A program made the translations under genes and the position numbers. A stretch of DNA of 6,586 nt, taken from the NCBI GenBank assembly GCA_003153955.1, contig PMCB01000075.1, positions 3,148 through 9,733 on the forward strand, in the 5' to 3' direction. Under the pieces are notes generated by a model. It had not been told where the DNA came from, did no database searches, and was given only the letters and a program-made list of their open reading frames with translations. Positions 5,331 to 6,586 of the stretch are shown here, one piece after another. Numbering within the stretch: the first letter of the stretch is position 1; every line of letters starts with the position of its first letter. The stretch comes from Dehalococcoidia bacterium (lineage in GTDB: Bacteria > Chloroflexota > Dehalococcoidia > Dehalococcoidales > Fen-1064).

Positions 5331-6586
5331 TACATCACCAGTTCAAAACTTTCCTCAGCGCATTCGCGGTCTTTTTTATCGAGAAAAGCATTTAATATCA
5401 TTTCACACAGGCGCATCGCCCCTTTATATCCCACAATCGGAAAATACTGGTGCCCGACACGATCCAATATCGGGAAGCCGGCACGGATGAAGGGGGTATT
5501 CTCGTCGCGGGCAATATACTTGCCATAGGTATTGCCGATGAGTAAATCCACGCCTTCCTGTTTTATCCACTGGTGCATTTTGTACATATCTGCCCCTTGG
5601 CCTTGCAGCACTTTAGCTTCCGGTACGATGCCGTTAAGAACCGCATTAATCCGGTCAATGAAATTATTGCCGGGCGTCCCGGTGACAATGTAAACCGGAC
5701 GCATATTCAGCAACACCAGAAATTGGGTTAACGCTACCAGTTGGTCCGGGTCTCCCCAAAGGGCTACCCGTTTGTTGTAAGTATACTGATGCATATTGGA
5801 AATCATGTTGAGCAGCCGGCCGCGTTCCCCGTTTATCTCGTCCGGAACGTCGGTGTGAAAGTTTCTTCTGAGTGTATCGACAAACGCATCCGTTGCTTCC
5901 AATCCGATTGGCAAATCAAGTATTTCGTAAGGCACTTTACATTTAGTATCCAATAAGCGCGCGGTTGCTAACGATGCGGTTGGCCCTAACGCGACTGTGA
6001 TTTTGCTTTTCCCTGTTGCACGTAAAGCTTGGATTGTCGTGCCTCCGGCAGGGAAATATTCCTGTTTTCCGGTTAGCGGCGTGTCAAGCACTCCGGAGGT
6101 ATCCGGGAACATGATATTGTCGATGTCCATCATATCCAACAAGCGCTTGATTTCCCGCATATCCGCGGGGTCTACCCAGCCGGGGATGATGTTTGCCCGG
6201 CGGGCACGTTTTTCACCCGGTTCTGACAAATAGCTGACCATGCTGGCCACCATGTTAGAAAAACCGGTAACATGAGAACCGGCATAGCTCGGGGTGTTAG
6301 TATGAATGACAATCTTACCCGGAGGAATTTTCCCTTCCTCTTTGGCTTTGCCGATGATTTGGGGAATATCATCGCCTATTGTTTCCGAAAGGCAGGTAGT
6401 ATGCACCGCGATAATATCCGGGTTATAGACGGTAAAGATGTTATCGATGGCCTGCACCAGGTTCGACTGCCCGCCGAAGACCGCCGCACCTTCCGTAAAT
6501 GAACTGGTGCCGCTCAGTACCTGTTCCTTGTAATGCCGTGTCAGTGTGCTGCGGTGGTAAGCGCAGCAGCCCTGCGAGCCGTGGCT
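5330..6586 (-). CDS. nifK: NifK, dinitrogenase beta subunit (5' end missing)
   Basis: 418 residues are visible; the frame is open to the right edge, so the gene starts outside and perhaps 30-50 residues are missing. An internal GTG near 6457 is not the real start, because the upstream 43 codons carry strongly conserved NifK sequence. The first visible residues SHGSQGCCAYHRS hold a P-cluster cysteine, followed by LTRHYKE, SSFTEGAAVFGG and VHTTCLSETIGDD with a second P-cluster cysteine. TPSYAGSHVTG follows, containing the serine that can ligate the P-cluster in other NifKs. Later come VALWGDPDQL, LLIGNTYGKYIARD and AGFPILDRVGHQYFPIVGYKGAM, the conserved C-terminal segment. With NifD it forms the dinitrogenase; the P-cluster lies at the D/K interface. 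The Gly-Cys-Cys and RVGHQYFP forms are typical of the clostridial/archaeal-type NifK branch and are also shared by VnfK proteins, so metal type is not proven; nifEN directly downstream favours Mo. Confidence 0.94.
   Translation of the reverse strand, partial: SHGSQGCCAYHRSTLTRHYKEQVLSGTSSFTEGAAVFGGQSNLVQAIDNIFTVYNPDIIAVHTTCLSETIGDDIPQIIGKAKEEGKIPPGKIVIHTNTPSYAGSHVTGFSNMVASMVSYLSEPGEKRARRANIIPGWVDPADMREIKRLLDMMDIDNIMFPDTSGVLDTPLTGKQEYFPAGGTTIQALRATGKSKITVALGPTASLATARLLDTKCKVPYEILDLPIGLEATDAFVDTLRRNFHTDVPDEINGERGRLLNMISNMHQYTYNKRVALWGDPDQLVALTQFLVLLNMRPVYIVTGTPGNNFIDRINAVLNGIVPEAKVLQGQGADMYKMHQWIKQEGVDLLIGNTYGKYIARDENTPFIRAGFPILDRVGHQYFPIVGYKGAMRLCEMILNAFLDKKDRECAEESFELVM

Noticed and set aside
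1..6586. CRISPR array, tRNA, rRNA, transposase or riboswitch
   Set aside because: No regularly spaced repeats, no tRNA-like TTCGANNC arm with an acceptor stem, no transposase motifs and no long conserved leader were seen. Nearly all of the window is coding.

Overview
The window is the downstream part of a nitrogen-fixation (nif) operon. All recognisable genes lie on the minus strand, so transcription runs from high to low coordinates. Base composition looks close to 50% GC by eye. The protein types (a NifK with a Gly-Cys-Cys P-cluster motif, a NifB made only of the radical-SAM core, a clostridial-type [2Fe-2S] ferredoxin inside the nif operon, strong AGGAGG ribosome binding sites, and a NurA-family gene next door) point to an anaerobic Firmicute such as a Negativicute/Sporomusaceae or Peptococcaceae relative. 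This placement is an inference; there is no rRNA or other taxonomic marker here.

Layout in transcription order: nifK (6586 to 5330, 5' end cut by the window edge), nifE (5315-3957), nifN (3955-2600), a stand-alone NifX/NifB-C-terminal-type cofactor-binding protein (2547-2128), a thioredoxin-fold [2Fe-2S] ferredoxin (2086-1784), a GNAT acetyltransferase (1769-1299), and nifB (1267-437). The intergenic gaps are 14, 1, 52, 41, 14 and 31 bases, each downstream gene has a good Shine-Dalgarno sequence, and no internal promoter or terminator is evident, so the seven genes look like one transcript. A 172-base spacer (265-436) follows. It holds a large degenerate inverted repeat and a possible extended -10 promoter. 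After it, the first 88 codons of a nurA-like DNA-repair nuclease gene run off the left edge. This marks the end of the nif cluster.

How the parts fit: NifB (radical SAM) builds the carbide-containing 8Fe-9S precursor (NifB-co). NifX-type proteins bind and carry such precursors. NifE and NifN form the scaffold on which the precursor matures to the molybdenum cofactor. NifK is the beta subunit of the dinitrogenase, which holds the P-cluster with NifD. The [2Fe-2S] ferredoxin probably serves electron transfer to, or protection of, nitrogenase or its assembly enzymes. The GNAT protein is the least explained member. nifH, nifD and any nifI genes are presumably just outside the right edge. Whether the enzyme uses Mo, V or Fe cannot be read fully from this window, though nifE and nifN directly after nifK fit an ordinary Mo system best.

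I found no clearly new biological system. The points most worth a second look are the GNAT gene inside the operon, the NifB function split into two proteins (with a Cys-bearing tail on the small one), and the palindromic element at the nif/nurA boundary.
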